In this document: in pieces, positions 48,506-62,119 of the stretch | How positions within the stretch are numbered: the stretch's first letter is position 1 | Layout: each line of letters starts with the position of its first letter | Source: Blasia pusilla | Lineage: Eukaryota > Marchantiophyta > Marchantiopsida > Blasiales | Direction of reading: 5' to 3' | DNA: 64,000 bases | NCBI GenBank assembly: GCA_050084515.1 | Contig: CM114272.1 | Location: 54,374,001-54,438,000, forward strand | The notes under the pieces: generated by a model | Seen by the model: the letters and a program-made list of their open reading frames with translations, nothing else | Database searches by the model: none | What the model was told of the DNA's origin: nothing | Made by a program: the position numbers and the translations under genes

Positions 48506-49085
48506 CTATCCAAGATCATTCAATAAGCTCCTCTGCCATATCACCTCTTGAGCAACAAGAGAAAGCGCCATGTACTCTGCCTCAGTTGTAGAGAGTGCAA
48601 CAGTTCTTTGTTTCTTACTGCACTTGCTGATCACCCCTCCACTTAACAAGAAGACATATCCACTTGTTGATCTCCTTTCATCAGTATCATCTCCCCAACT
48701 TGCATATGAGAATCCTTCCAAGATTGGTCCATTTTCTTGATGCCTGTATTTCAAGTATGTTCTTGTTGTGCCACGCAAATATCTGAGTACTCTCTTCAAA
48801 CATTTCCAATGTTCTATTCTAGGTTTGCTAGTGTACCTAGCTAAGATACCAACTAGGTATGCTAAATCTGCTCTGGTACATACCATAGCAAACATCAATG
48901 ATCCTACAACACTTTGATACAGTGCTTGTAAATTGTCAACCTTTTTAGTTGAAGCTTCCATATCTTTGTTGAGTTTGCAGCCAGGATCTACGGGTATTGA
49001 TACAGGCTTACGATCTTGCATGTTGTACCTGATCAAGATATTCTCTATATACTTTTCTTGACTCAATCGAATCCAAGAGAGTACT
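48506..49085 (-). pseudogene. Ty1/copia RT end and RNase H remnant
   Basis: An open frame of 186 codons reads LSQEKYIENILIRYNM, VVGSLMFAMVCTRADLAY, ILARYTSKP and LRYLRGTTRTYL. It continues with SYASWGDDTDERRSTSGYVFLLSGGVIS, SKKQRTVALSTTEAEYMAL and EVIWQRSLLNDLG. This is the C-terminal RT and RNase H of a Ty1/copia polyprotein. The Asp of the usual YADWGDD and the Trp of ISW are changed. The frame is lost upstream of 49085, so the RT catalytic core is absent. It is fairly fresh compared with the copia debris at 58930-60250. Confidence 0.85.
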
Positions 49086-49239
49086 CATTAAGTAATGTCT
49101 GTCCCAAAGCTGGAAATGGCTGCTCCCAAATCTGACCACTTGGAAGACTAAGCTAAACCAACAATGTGGTGGGCTAATACCTTGGTCCACCAAGAGGTTT
49201 AAGTTGGCCGTCTTGCAGGTAGATAGGAAGCACAATTTG

Positions 49240-49890
49240 TAACCCTGGTAGGAAGAACTTAATATGATTCTATAAGAAAGAACTCACTTTGTATCAGCTC
49301 TGGCACGGGCTCCGTACAAAGTTGAGCTAGCAACAAATGTGACAATCTCTCTGTCTTTGCTACTTTGTGATGGGATCAGCTAAGGAAGGAAGATCTGAGG
49401 GAAGATCGCGGTGAGGCGGAGGAGGTGGAGTACATGGGAGATAGGCATTGGCATAGGCCGGAGCTGCGTGGATCCACAATCTCCTTCGAATCGCTGGCCT
49501 GGGAAGCCGTCACGCATTTGCCACAATTTTCTAATTGAACTGCCACTGCTACCTAATTCGACCTATGTCTTGACCCCTGCAAGAAGGACGCTACTCATTG
49601 TTTGATCCAGAACTTTGGCACAGGTTTTCCTCGTCAAAGAGTTGACAGCACTGATCGAGGATACAAACTGCACTAGCCCCGATGCAAAAAGAGGGAGAGA
49701 GGGAGAAGAAGCCACTACCTCGGCACAGAGATGAAGAACATCTTAATTCACTCAACCTTGAAGAACGATGCTTCCTAAATCTCTCTTGCGCCTTGAAGAA
49801 CTTTTGAAATGTGTCAAGAGCCTCCAAAATCTGAAATTCGAAAAAATGAATAAAAAAATCTCTTGTGAAATTTAGAAGGCAAGGCTTCAA
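49240..49890. other. No gene seen
   Basis: Probably copia-related leader and unrelated flanking DNA; short frames only. Confidence 0.3.
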
Positions 49891-49894
49891 ACGC

Positions 49895-50055
49895 AACTCC
49901 AAGGCGTGGCTCAAAGCACGGCTCCAAAGCGTGGCTCCAAAGCGCGATCCGCGGCCCAGGCTCCAAGCGCGGCTCCGCTCCCCAAGGTGAATCCGCGTCT
50001 CGGATTAGGAATTCGCGTCCCAGGCTCCAAGCGCGGCTCCAAAGGATGCAGCCGC
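49895..50055. repeat. GC-rich minisatellite
   Basis: Variants of GGCTCCAAAGCGCGGCTCC repeat about seven times in an otherwise AT-rich region. Confidence 0.7.
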
Positions 50056-50209
50056 ATCCCAGAGTACAAAGAGAACTAGGTTACAAAGAGAAATATTCTA
50101 AATGCGGAAATTAGAAACTCAGAAGAAACATATACTTATGAGCCATTTTTGTGTGAATCTACCTTGCTATGGTAGATTCAACCTCCTACATCAATCTAGA
50201 AATGAAAAA

Positions 50210-51090
50210 ATCCCAACTGTTTCCTAACCAATTCATCATTCCAAGTACACAAACAAACAAAGAAACTTTTCCCAAAAATCACTCAAAGCCCAAGAACAAC
50301 ACCATCCAATCACAACTTCAAATGACCACCCATATAAGCAACAACTTCAAATCGTAAACCCTAAAAATGCTATCTTATTTTTTATTTGAGTATAGAAGTC
50401 AAGAGAGCAGATTTGGACCATTGAAATGTGCAAGGGATTTAATTCAAAGGCATGTGCCAAGTTTCGACACCATCCAATGGATGGACCAAAATATCTCTCA
50501 ATGTGAACATGAAAATGAAACAAACATTTGAAACATTCCTACTCAGAGTTATCCTCTATTGTCTTGACCCCTTGTTTTCTTCCCTCCCCCTCAACTAGGG
50601 TTCCAAAAATCATGAAACTTTTCCCAAAGAGGCACTCCAAGCCCAAGAATAACACCATCTAATCACAATTTCAAATGACCACCCACACACGAAAATAAAA
50701 ATTGTAAACCCTAAAAATGGTCTCCTATTTTTTATGTGAGTAAAGAGGAAAAGAGAGCAAATCTAAACCGTTGAAATGTGCAAGGGATTTAATTCAAAGG
50801 CATGTGCCAAGTTTCAACACCATCCAATGGTTGGACCAAAAGATCTTTCAATGTGAACATGAAAATGAAACAAACATTTGAAACATTCCTACTCCGAGTT
50901 ATCCTCTATTATCTTGACCCCTCATTTTATTCCCTTCCCCTCAACCAGGGGTCCAAAAATCATGAAATGTTTCCCAAAGAAGCACTCCAAGCCCAAGAAC
51001 ACAAGCAAAAAATCAAAACTTGAAATAATCATCCACACATGAAAATAAAAATCGTAAACCCTAAATTTGGTAGCTTATTTTTTTAATTTG
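50210..51090 (+). repeat. Tandem repeat, about 351-bp period, about 2.5 copies
   Basis: GTGCAAGGGATTTAATTCAA is at 50428 and 50779, and TTTCCCAAAGAGGCACTCC variants are at about 50265, 50620 and 50970. Inverted relatives occur at about 60930-61600. Confidence 0.8.
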
Positions 51091-52675
51091 CCCCTTACTT
51101 CCTTGAACATCTTCCGTGTACAGATGTATAATTAATAATGACCTATTATTATTGTAATTGTTTCCCTATATAAAAAAACACCCATAAGTTCTTCCACAAA
51201 ACTTTATAAGTCTTCCCTGAAATTGAATTAAAAAACCCTATACTTTGTCGTACGTGATGGGTCTCTTCCGTGGAAGTGAGACCCCCGAGTCTAAAAGAGA
51301 ATTTGGAAGGCTTGTATGTTCAAAGATATATCGGATCCAACATGACTAATGGCTATCTTCTAAGTTAAACCCTTTAACATTTTAAGAGCATGTGTGGCTA
51401 TAAGGAATCAAGGAGGGATTTTATAAAATAAATTTTATTTTCATTCTATTTCTTGACAAGGAATGAAAAATCAAACCTCAAGTCAGGACTCTCATAATTA
51501 AATGCGATTTCTTCACATATTAAGGGAAAAAAATTTTGGTTATTGAGATTTCTTTTCTAGAAAAAGATAAATATATTTTTAATCCATTCATAAAATCACT
51601 CTTTCTTTTCACTCTTTTTATTGCAGAAATAATAAAGCTCGCTTTAGTTCAACTTCTACTTACTTAGGTAGTGAAATTTGGAATACAATGATTTAGAAAT
51701 TTCAATTTGGAAAATTTTCTATTATGCAAAAATACTTTCTTGCATAATTTAAATGATTGAGATATTATCATAAATTCTCTAATATAAAAATATAATAGAT
51801 TCTCATTTGACGTGGAGCTCCATTTACTTTAGGAAAATTGATAGTTTTTAACCATGTTCATCCTCATTTATTTTGATAATTAATTTTCAAACTATGAAAT
51901 TACAGAAACAAGGAATATCTATCAGCACAATTATAATTGAAATCTTTTTATCAATTTGATCCTAGATGATTTTTTAAAACCAAGTTTGCAATGATTGACT
52001 CTTGTAATTCTTAGATGATTTGAAAACTTTACGTGATCCCAAAATATCCAATTCAATTATATGAATGGTTTAGGTATTATCATATATTCTCCAATATTTT
52101 TAAAATCATGTTATCAAATATTATTTATAACATTTCCAATATCTATTATTACTGATATCTAGTTTTAGCTCCCTAAGGACTTGAAAATAAGAATATGCAC
52201 AAATGTAGGAATTGCTTGTTGAAAAATAATACAAATATAAGTCTTGCAAAGTACCAATAGGCACAAATTTAAAGGGAAATTCATATTAATATATGTATTA
52301 AAAAAACTTTAATCTGTATATATAATAATGTGCTGGCTAGAAATTGAGAATGTTCTAGCATAACATTTATTAGAAGAAAATCTAGAAAGTAGGAATGTAA
52401 GATCCTTTGAAACATATAAATAATGTCATTGAAACAAATCACCTTGCTAATCACCTTGAAACTTTCCTTGTTAATGTTTGGAGATTTTTGGAGAATCAAA
52501 GGCTACGTTGTTGGCAAATGAAACTTCCACCAACTCGAAGGTGTCACTTACAGATCAACAAGAATCCGTACGTTGTCTTTGAGGAGTTAAGAGAACAACC
52601 TTAGGAGACGAAGGATGATCTACTAAGAACAAGGGTAATTTCAAAGAGCAATTTAAAGCCTTAATGGGGAACTAA
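51091..52675. repeat. AT-rich region, partly a dispersed repeat
   Basis: About 51950-52345 is homologous, in the same orientation, to about 61740-62060 (shared TTTTAGCTCC(C/T)TAAGGACTT and ACAATAATGTG.GGCTAG). No gene is supported. Confidence 0.55.
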
Positions 52676-52975
52676 TTATTTTAGGTAAATTTACCATTAG
52701 GAGTATAATTGAATTTCTATTTCAAAAATTGACCCTTGATCCCCTATCGTAGGTTAAGAATCGCATAGATCACTCGTGAGCATAAATAATCCAAGAGAGA
52801 ACTTGGGGAAAAGCAAGGGGTATGCTTAAGGAAAGAAAATTTATAAGCCCATTCTCTCTTATTGAGCCTCTTTGTATGAGGTAATAGAATTATGATCCTC
52901 CTTGCCTTTCTTTCCTCCTATTCTCCTCTCCCCGTAATTTTACTCTCTCCCATCAAATTACATGTATTAACAATA
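52676..52975 (+). repeat. Dispersed repeat shared with 17830-18140
   Basis: Same phrases in the same order as the copy at 17830-18140, moderately diverged. Confidence 0.6.
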
Positions 52976-53796
52976 GAAGAATCCTAAGGGACATATGTGT
53001 CAAATAGAAGGGTCTTTTCTCTTAATCCTTCCTCTACTAGTAATATCTATCAAGTCTCTTACTAAGAAAATGGATTCGATTGAATTTGAGAGGGAGTGAA
53101 AAATTGCAGGAAAAATCTTTTGATTTCTTAAGATATTTTGATATATGATTATTTTTAAGACTATTTTTATGTTGAGACATCGTGAATCAATATAATATCT
53201 TCTACTATTTATATTTCATGTAAATAATGTGTTATATATATATATAGATGACACGTTGACAATTCTGAATTTCTCTTTTGATAAATCATATATAATATCA
53301 ATGATATTTAGAATTAGGGATTAGAATTATTGATTAATGTGGAATGGTGAATATTCGAATAAAGAAGATGGAATGGATGAAGAAGTCGTGCAACACCAAA
53401 CATTCGGCTTTTCTCCTCAAACGCAAATTTATCATTCCTCATTCGCGCATACCACTCCTTACAAGAATGACAAAAAACCATTATGAGATCCGTGGATTTC
53501 GAGCCATCGTATCGCCTCGGTACTTAGCTTTATTCTTTATTCTCGAGCGAAGCTTACAGACTCAGATTTTCCAGAAGGATCTCACAAAAACGTTACATTA
53601 GAGAGATTTCATAATACTGCCGAGAACCTATTCATTTATTCACCAAACCAAACAGGGTCAGATTCATTACCATGGAATGAAACTGCTTTGAGAATAGCCT
53701 AGAATAGTTTATGGAGTGTTGCAAGCACGATCGAGCGACAATGTAGTCGTGAACGTGCATTTACCAGCAGACTGTGCCGGGGAATTTCTGCTAAAG

Positions 53797-55969
53797 CTAC
53801 CACCCGATGAGATCCACGGATTCACGGCGTCTTGCCTCCTCATCCCAACGGTAATCGAACGCACCTTCTGCACTGCAGGCTTTGATCAATGCCTCAATGA
53901 GCTCCTCAGTCACATGTGGCATCGCATATGCATGCACTAGATAGCGTACAGTTCCTGATTTTGGGTCGAATTCCTCTTCTTTGGACAAAGAGTACTTCAT
54001 CACGATGTCAGGTGTGGGCCGCTTGAACACGATCCCCAGAGATAGCTTCGCTCGACTAATGTACAGGTCCACGTTCGGGTCTTTACGCCGCATACACTCT
54101 TCAAGATCTTTCAGCTTGAGGACGAGAAGACGCGCCATATTCTGAGTTTGGATCGCCGTTCCCATTAGTTGTTCGAATGTGTTTCGCGAGAAATGGTCCC
54201 ACAGAAAAGCGACAGCCAAGCCGCTGCGTGACCCGGCAAATGTGGTATCTGCCGCACCAGTATAATTTGGGTCCTTGTTCGGTGGCTTGAGCTGATATTT
54301 GGTCTTGGTCATGAAAATGCCGCAGGGCACTGGTGCTCCTATCCATTTATGACCGCTCAGGGATATGGAGTGAGTTAGCGGGTATCCATCCGGGTGACCC
54401 GGAGCAGACACTGGAATCCTAAGACTGAAATCGAACTTGTAACTCCTTGTAAGGTCATCTTCGGGGATAGCCTTAGGATCCCGTTGTCGTGCCATTTCGA
54501 GGAAAGGCATATAAGCTGCTCCCAAGGCACCATCTACATGAAACCACCACCCGTTGCGCAGAACAGTGTCGTATTCTCCGTTCTCCAGTCGGTATCGGAG
54601 TCGGCGCTCGAAAAGGCCGTATTGCTGGAAGATGGGAATGAGCTGCTTTCCTGCTGCCTCGATATCATCATATGATCCCTTAAACACTGTACCGTAGTTG
54701 AAGCATATCAGGATGGAATACTTTCCTTTCTCAGCGAAAAATCGCACCAGTGCTACCAGCGCATCGATGTTTATGGACCCATCCGCGTTTTCTGGTACCT
54801 CCGGTGGCCATCCAGATTCCCATGTCTCGCCTTCGGAAGGCTTGATTGGGCAATCCTCTCCGTAAGCTTCAATGCCCTCCTCGGAGAAGGTGGTGATGTT
54901 GAGAATCACCATGGCTTTCTTCAAGGAGTAATGTGTAGCTTTGGAAAAGAAGCAGAGAGGTTTCTCGTTTCTGAGACTCCTCTTTGCACCTTTCGCATCT
55001 GGTATGGGATCTGCGAACTCCGCCTGCACGTACTTCGGCGTGAACTTCTTTCGGGTTCCAGACTCTTTCGAAGTCGGGGATGGCGAAGCGTTCAGCAACA
55101 CTTTGCCCGCAAGATAGTCGCGACCATTCCACATTCCGTACAGGTTTCCTTCCGTACCTCCCATGGAAAGTGCGAACCCCCAGTAGGAATCACCATCTTT
55201 AGGATTGGAGGGCCACTTGCCGTTCCAAAGTGTAGCGAAATAGTCCAGCAGAGGACGCTCAAAGAACTTGGTATGGAGATTATAACTCCCGTTGGCGAAC
55301 GGATCTCCGATGTTGTTGACCTGACAGTTAGGCAAGACGGCGGGTTCAGTATCATTGTCGAACAGGAAAAAAAAATGATCGCAAACTTAAAACTCAATGT
55401 TTTTCCTTTGGTTGTATAAGAATTGGACAGTTCATCGATTTCAAGCTAAATCACTTTCACAGTGATCGAGCTAAGATGCAGGCATTATATATTCCAAAAA
55501 CAACCTGAATCGTATAGATCGATGCATCATGATTTCGCGGAGAAGACGCAGCTCCTGAAGATCTAGGTTCTACAAACCATAGGCCGGGGTGCACAATTCT
55601 ATTTAACCACGGACGCTGAATGGGAAAACGCACCAAACTATACTATAAAAGTTGAAGTATGCGAAGATGGATACGAGTGATGGTGGAATTCATGCGACTC
55701 ACAAGGGTATCTTGCAGGTGAGTCAACTCCTTGGTATTGGAATAGTTCCCAGCCAGGTTGGCTTGGAAACCAATCTGGTTCGCTTTCATCTGATCGAGAT
55801 ACTTTATCGCAAAATCCCATGCTTGTTGTCGATCTTCGTCTGTCACCGGTTCATGGTGGCATCGCTGCAGTTTGAAGGTGTGGTAATCTCCTCCAAGACC
55901 CTCTTGCTGCGGATAAATGCTAGCTGGGTTCTCGGAAGGTCCGGTCAAACATGGTGCCGCCGTCGTCAT
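53797..55969 (-). CDS. Group II PLP-dependent amino acid decarboxylase, gene 2
   Basis: Two exons: 55969-55703 and 55320-53797, joined across a 382-bp intron (donor GTGAGT, acceptor CTGTCAG), predicted 596 residues. It is a clear paralogue of gene 1, with the same exon border (LTHLQDTL/VNNIGDPF) and the same motifs. GGTEGN lies near residue 143, His of KATHYS near 219, Asp of HVDGAL near 352 and the Schiff-base Lys of HSISLSGHKW near 414. All PLP contacts are kept and the frame is intact, so both genes look functional. The proteins differ mainly at the N-terminus, in the acidic insert at about residues 165-215, and at the C-terminus. Substrate is unknown; serine or histidine are the family precedents. 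A possible AATAAA signal lies near 53640. Confidence 0.92.
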
Positions 55970-57640
55970 TAAATTTTCTAGATATTCTCAAGACTCCAAT
56001 CAGGATCAGAGATCCCGGATCAAATGATCGATCACTCTTGCTGCCACGCAACTTTCGAAGGGCCTCGATCAGTGCCTTGCAATTGAGTCGAGCTCGATCT
56101 CGAACGCCGAATTGCTCCCGCTAGACAGGTGGTACACACATGCAGACTCCTGATAGGGAGGAGACTGAACACATCCGAGAAGGCAAGAATATTGCGATAG
56201 TCGACTGAGAGGGATCAGTGTCGACGGGCTCAGCGTGGAAAGCTCCGAAACCCACAGGCAATTTATACACTCTTCCATCCGACGCGACCCTGACCGCTTC
56301 AGAAACTACTCGCGCGTGAAAGTTGTGCGCGCACATGTTCAATTCTTTTCTTCTCTGAGTCGTCTCCGACATAGTGTACAATCGCTGCGGAATTACCCGC
56401 TGAACGGACGAAATTTAATAGCTAAAATAATTGACCGTCTCTCGAAAACTCCATTCTGTTTGTACCGCGTCCTCAGAGCGGCGCGGGTTCCAACCAAGTA
56501 GTAGTCGATTTTCATCTTTATCTGGGATCGCATTCGAGCCGCGTCCACCTTATATCAGCTCAGTGAAATCAACGACGCCGCGCAGCTCTTGTTCTCACGA
56601 TTGCATGCGCTAAAATTACTCGACGTCATCGTTGGTGAATTCATTTCAAGTGTGGAGGATTCGGGTCACCTTCCCCATTCTATAAACTAGTTTGGCCCGT
56701 CGCCACTCAGGCTCAAAGATATTTTCAGAGAGTGGAATAGCTCTTCTCAAGATATGGGTCCAAAGTTTAGCGAAGCTCATAGAGCCTCATTTGAAACGAC
56801 GTGAGAAGTGAGAGGGCCCGAATTGATGTAAAGTTCACAGCAGGGCGGAAACTACTCATTCCTTCGTCATGCTTCGAATGTATGTATTATTGTATTTCAT
56901 ACATACATTACTGTACGTATGAAAAATTATTTCTTATTGTATGTTTGAAAAATTAGTAATCTATTTCCATCGCTGCGGAGTGGGTAAATGCGTGGAAGTG
57001 AAAAGTGGCGACGAAAGACATCTAAATATGAAATTTACCATGCAAAAATTCTTGTGATTCATATGGTCTACCCTCCTCCTATACATAATGAAATATGTAG
57101 AGGAGAGGAATCTTGTTGCATGAACATTGGAAGGGAGGTTGAAGTGCGCAAAACATTGTTGTAGATATTGTTGTTTTGAGCGGAAAGAGATAATGTAGAT
57201 TGGAGTACTTTGTAGACAATGTTGGGACAAGTATAGATAACTCAAAATACTACATCAAGGACCTTGGACGAAAGCCCTTGATCAAGGAAGCGCAAGGAAC
57301 CATCAAAATTTCCCGCATCTAATTAAAGGAGCCAAAATTCATATCCTCGGCAACAAGTTCGGTTTATTTTGGTACATATTATCCCCGAATCTCCTCGGCA
57401 TTCAACCCCAAGCAACTAAGCTATGGCAACTAGAGACGTGCCCAAAGTGAAATTTTCCTTTGCCAACTGGCATTAATAGAACTCAATCCTCAACCCAACA
57501 ATCTCTTTTCATTAACCCATCAGTGTTATTGAAGAGGACTGGTTTCATATTATGATCATCTTTGAGCTATATTCAACTCGTACATCATTGAGAGAGACCC
57601 TCCTGGTGGGATTCGTTGTTTTGAACTAATTTTGGAACTC
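55970..57640. other. Region 5' of decarboxylase gene 2
   Basis: It presumably holds the promoter and 5' UTR; GC content stays higher to about 56640. I cannot support another gene here. Confidence 0.35.
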
Positions 57641-57649
57641 ACTTTGAGA

Positions 57650-58040
57650 AATTCTTGCAATCAAAAGGGCAGAAACTAATTATTGGATTCTCAACATCCA
57701 CTTCTCGTCGTCTACCATGAATCTGATTGCCCTCTTATTTGAGGAGAGGCTTAGATTGATGATATTGACTTAGACGTGGAAGAAGTCATTGTCATATGGC
57801 ATTGATGGTTTATGGAGTAGCATTATTAGGATGATCTAACCCTAAATTGCATCGGTGTACGAGCCCCCTAATGCGGTGTGGAGGTCTGAGGGCACAACCA
57901 TAATAGTAAAATTTACTAATAGAAATAAAGAAAATAGGTTCAAAAAAATTTCCCAAGTAGTCGAGTGGTTGGGGAGCCGCAATAATAGCAAATTCTTAAA
58001 TGTTGAGTTATCTCCATATTCAAGTTTCATTTAACTTCCC
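57650..58040 (-). repeat. Dispersed repeat family, copy 2 of 3
   Basis: Inverted relative of 36425-36840, sharing GAACTTGAATATGGAGATAA-type and TCTCAACATCCACTTCTCG-type phrases. Confidence 0.65.
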
Positions 58041-58299
58041 TTCACCCAACGGATCAGATTATACCTTTTGTAGGAATTTGAAGTCAGGTGAATATTTGGC
58101 ACATCGTTACTGTAATGTAAGGATTTTTCCTTCCAAGTATGAAAATTTGGTCCTACCGGTAAATATTCAAGTAATACCCATTGTGTTGACTTTTGAACAT
58201 TTTAGTATTGTATGCTTTATAGAAAATTGCTAAAGAAACATAATTGATGGGATACGGCTCTCACACACACAATGACCATGGAGAAAAAAAAATTTACAA

Positions 58300-58660
58300 T
58301 GAGAGAATGAATTGTTGGATTTTCAACATCTACTTCTCTAAGCACCATTAATTTGATCGACCCCCTTGTATGAGGAGAAGCCTAGATTGATGGTTCCGAC
58401 TTTGGCGTCGAAGGAGTCATAGTAATATGACGTACGTGGTTTTAGGAGTAGCATTACTAGGTTTATCTAACCCTATATTGCATCAGGGTGCGTGGCACCC
58501 TGATGCAATATAGGGTTAGATGCAAAAAAATTTCTATTAATAAAAACGAAGAAAAATAAGTAAAAACCCTAGTTTTCCCGAGTAGTCAAATAGTCGGGAG
58601 CCGCAATAGTAGCGCATTCTCGTTTGTCGAGTTATCTCCATATTCAAGTTCCATCGAAGC
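58300..58660 (-). repeat. Dispersed repeat family, copy 3 of 3
   Basis: It has the same start and end phrases as the copy at 57650-58040. It is interrupted by the palindrome at 58465-58521. Confidence 0.65.
58465..58521. repeat. Perfect 27-bp-arm palindrome with 3-bp loop
   Basis: Arms 58465-58491 and 58495-58521 are exact reverse complements around GTG. Confidence 0.95.
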
Positions 58661-58929
58661 TCTTATGTGAGCACACGGATGGACTAGGCCACTTTGTATC
58701 TCTAAGTTTTATAAATATTTCAGTGATTTCGTCACATGAATAGAGATTGGTCCCCTTCTTAATTATATCAGGTATGTACAAACAATCCTAGCCATAATCT
58801 CGAGTTATACTAAGTGTGGTTAACTAATCCTAGTTAAGATAATCATGCTTAACGAACTAACCTAGATTAAACTTTTCTACTTCATATCAATACCAAATAT
58901 AGTAGTTCGTGTGTCATATGAGGTTGACC

Positions 58930-60250
58930 ATAACTTAGTCTTGAATACTCCCCTCAAAACTCATATCGATATGATCTCTAATACCTAAATTATTTTTAAA
59001 CATCTCAAATTTATCTCTTCACAATGCTTTTGTAAAGATATTAGTAATTTTCTGATCTATACATAATATATACACAAGATCAATTTCTCTTGTAAGCACT
59101 TTCTCTTTGATAAAGTGGCAGTGTATCACAAAAACAAAGGAACATAAGATTATTAAGAAGTTTGATGTTACTATTATTATCTGAGTATATTACACTAGGT
59201 TCCAAGTTACTAACACCAATCTTTGATTTAATAAGTAATTGATAATGCCACACCACCTCATATGTGGTATTGGTTACTCTTCTATATTCATCATGTGTTA
59301 AAGATTAAAAAACCGTAGGATGCTTCTTTGAAGCCCAACTTATAACTTTGTTTCCTAAGATTAAGAAATAACCAAATATAGGGTGTCTATTAGAAATGCT
59401 ACCTATCCAATCAATATTTACTATAAACTCAAAGAAATTTCAAATTAAAGCCCAATTTGAAGAGAGAATTTCACATATCGCATAATCCTCCTTATAGCAT
59501 CAAGGTGAAGGTTTAGAGGTGCTTGCATGAACTCGCTCATTACCCCAATTACGTAGTTGAAGTCTCGCCTAGTTATAGTCAGATAGATCAAACTTCCAAC
59601 CATGCCTTGTATATATTAGAATCTACAAACAACTCTCTTTTATCTATTCTTAGCTTCACACTCTAGTCCAACGATATAAATATTGACTTACAAGTTGTCA
59701 TATTATATTTTGAAAATATGAGAAGAGAAAATTGTGATTATATTAACCACATGTTGTCTCCAACCCTAAGAAACTCAATACTAAGGAAGTATTTGAGTTC
59801 TCCTAAGTCCTTCATATCAAATTCTACTCGTAACATTAGCCATACTTGTTGTACCATATTCCAATAACCTCTTGACCTCCCAATAATCAGAAGTTGTCAA
59901 CATAAAACAAATGATAACCGTATGCATGGTTGCTCAAAAATGGATAAGTCCTTCCTTAGAACAGACATGGACGGACACGTCTGGACATGTCCACGGACAT
60001 GGGTTCTAAGAGGTGGGATCCATACTTTTAGTCCATGCTGGAAGGCAAGGCAAGGATGAGAGGAGCAATCAGAGAGTATGGAACACAAAAGAAAATAAGG
60101 GGAATGAGAAAGAAGGAAAAGAAGGCACATACAGACAAGTCCTTTCATAGGACGGACATGGACTTTGTCCACATGCAACCTTGATCATATGGCCTTGTCC
60201 TCTCAAGACATATTGTGAGGAATCAGAATCAAAACTCTAAATCCAAGCTT
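58930..60250 (-). pseudogene. Old Ty1/copia RT-RNase H remnant, interrupted by a MITE
   Basis: In minus sense: SQYVLRGQ (near 60205-60225), a MITE (60183-59925), then DDLLIIG-like sequence with a decayed YVDD box near 59900. There follow FDMKDLGELKYFLSIEFLR near 59800 and GMVGSLIYLTITRRDFNYVIGVMSEFMQAP near 59560. Next are LDAIRRIMRYVK, NKVISWASKKHPTVF, NTTYEVVWHYQLL, VIYSDNNSNIKLLNN and EIDLVYI near 59080. This is the second half of a copia polyprotein with many stops. Confidence 0.8.
59925..60183. mobile_element. hAT-type MITE, second copy, 259 bp
   Basis: It has the same CATGGTTGC and GCAACCTTG ends and internal sequence as 30357-30686, with an internal deletion. The flanks ACCGTATG and ATCATATG agree at 6 of 8 positions, consistent with an old 8-bp duplication. 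It lies inside the copia RT remnant. Confidence 0.75.
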
Positions 60251-60929
60251 TTGTAGAATATATGTAATTACTAGAAGAAATGTATTCTAAAAGAATAACT
60301 CAAACTATGGCTAAAATGGTTTAGTCGATGACTTTAGGGGTGTTACTCATCTAGTCATTTTTTTATGATCTAAGTAGTTAGCAATATCCGTCAATCGTAA
60401 AGAATTCATATCTCCTCACTTATCCAATATTTGTGAGTTATGTAAAATGACTTATATTTTCAAGGATTTCATCCTCCAATCTTATGATATTTCTCAATTA
60501 TCTTTGGATATAATTTATTTTGGGTATTTCGTTGTAATGAAGCATTAAGACATTATTTCACTAAGACCTTAACACTTTCTAGCATAAACCGTTTATATGT
60601 GGCTATATCAAGATTTGAAAGAATGCCCACGTGGAATCTAATATCACTTCAAATTTCTATGTCTTTTTATATTTTTTAAATTTTCAATTAAAATATCCAT
60701 TTTCCCTTTACAATTCCATTTGGTGGGAAAATGTCCATATTTCTCATTAAAATTTCACCTTCTTCCTAAAAAATACATACAAGAATATTTGAATGATTTA
60801 GTGTCTTTAAGCTAGTCTGAGTGATAGGTCAATAACCTTGGAAAACCAATAAGGGTAATGATCATTGTCTTTGAGTGGACATATCACGAGCATTCTTCTT
60901 TGTGAACCATCATTGGTTTCCACAATTGG

Positions 60930-61600
60930 ATTGATTTGAAACTTAGAGGAGTCAATTTTGGTAAGATCTTCTACCACTTCATTGGATATGATCTTCCATC
61001 TAGTCTTCTATGATGAAACCATAATTAGGAGATCTCATTTAGAATTTACCATTTTTAATTCCCTCCTTGGACAATTATTTCAATATTTTTGTTTTGGCCT
61101 TGGATCCTAAAACCAAATTTCATATTGTGACCAAGTGTCATGATTTTTGAACTCCTTGTTGGAGAGAAAGGTAAAGAAAGAAGAGACAATGCAAAAAGGA
61201 AGAGAAGAACTGTGATTGGAAATATTTTAAATATTTTTAGTATTTTCATATTCATCTTGAAAAATCATTTGTTCCCACCATTGGGTTGAGGTAAAAATTG
61301 GAGAACTTGATGTTAAGAAGACCTTCTCTCACTTGGACGATTCTGATCTTCTATTTACTCTTCAATGATGAGATAAGAATTGGGAAACCAAATTTAAAGT
61401 TTATGATTTTTCATTCCCTCTTGGGATGGTCATTTAGAAATATTTTTTGGGTTTGATTCTTGAGACCCAAGTACATATTGTGACAAAGTTGCATGATTTG
61501 TGCATTCTTTCTTGGAGATCGATAAGGATAAAAAAGAAGAAAGAAAGAGAAATGGAGGACTTTAAGGGGAAATATCTCAAGTGTCGTTTGCATTTTCATC
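60930..61600 (-). repeat. Duplicated repeat related to the 50.2-51.1 kb array
   Basis: Two diverged units of about 370 bp (each with CATATTGTGAC and TATTTTCAT.TTCATCTTG or similar) look like inverted relatives of the 351-bp tandem repeat at 50210-51090. The leftward open frames are by-products. Confidence 0.55.
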
Positions 61601-61739
61601 TTTATCTTGTGATTTTATCATTTTAGAGTTTTAAAATTTAGAGTCAGAAAATATCCACCCATCAATATACCAATAATTGAATTTATTTTTCTCATCTACC
61701 AAGATGGTTTAAAGAAAATCCAATTATCACCTTTTACAT

Positions 61740-62060
61740 GTAACGATTAGATTATTTTTAGACTTAATATGATCCAATAAACTATTATATTGGATTTTTT
61801 GAATGATTTCATTATTATAATATATTTTCTAATATTTTTAAAATATTTTTAAATCACTTATTTATCACTATATGTATGGATTTTTAGCTCCTTAAGGACT
61901 TAGAAATACTAGAATATAAATATATGAATTATTTTTGAAACAAAATCATACAAATATGAGTTTAAAAAACTAGAATTATACCAAAAGGAAATTTGATATT
62001 TCTATATGTATTTAAATTTTTTACATGCGTACATACAATAATGTGTGGGCTAGTGGTATA
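61740..62060 (+). repeat. Dispersed AT-rich repeat shared with 51950-52345
   Basis: Direct-orientation relative of the stretch described at 51091-52675. Confidence 0.55.
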
Positions 62061-62119
62061 AGACTCCACTATTGACCTAGTGTTGGAGGTTCAAATCTTG
62101 CCCAAAATTTGTTTTGGGC

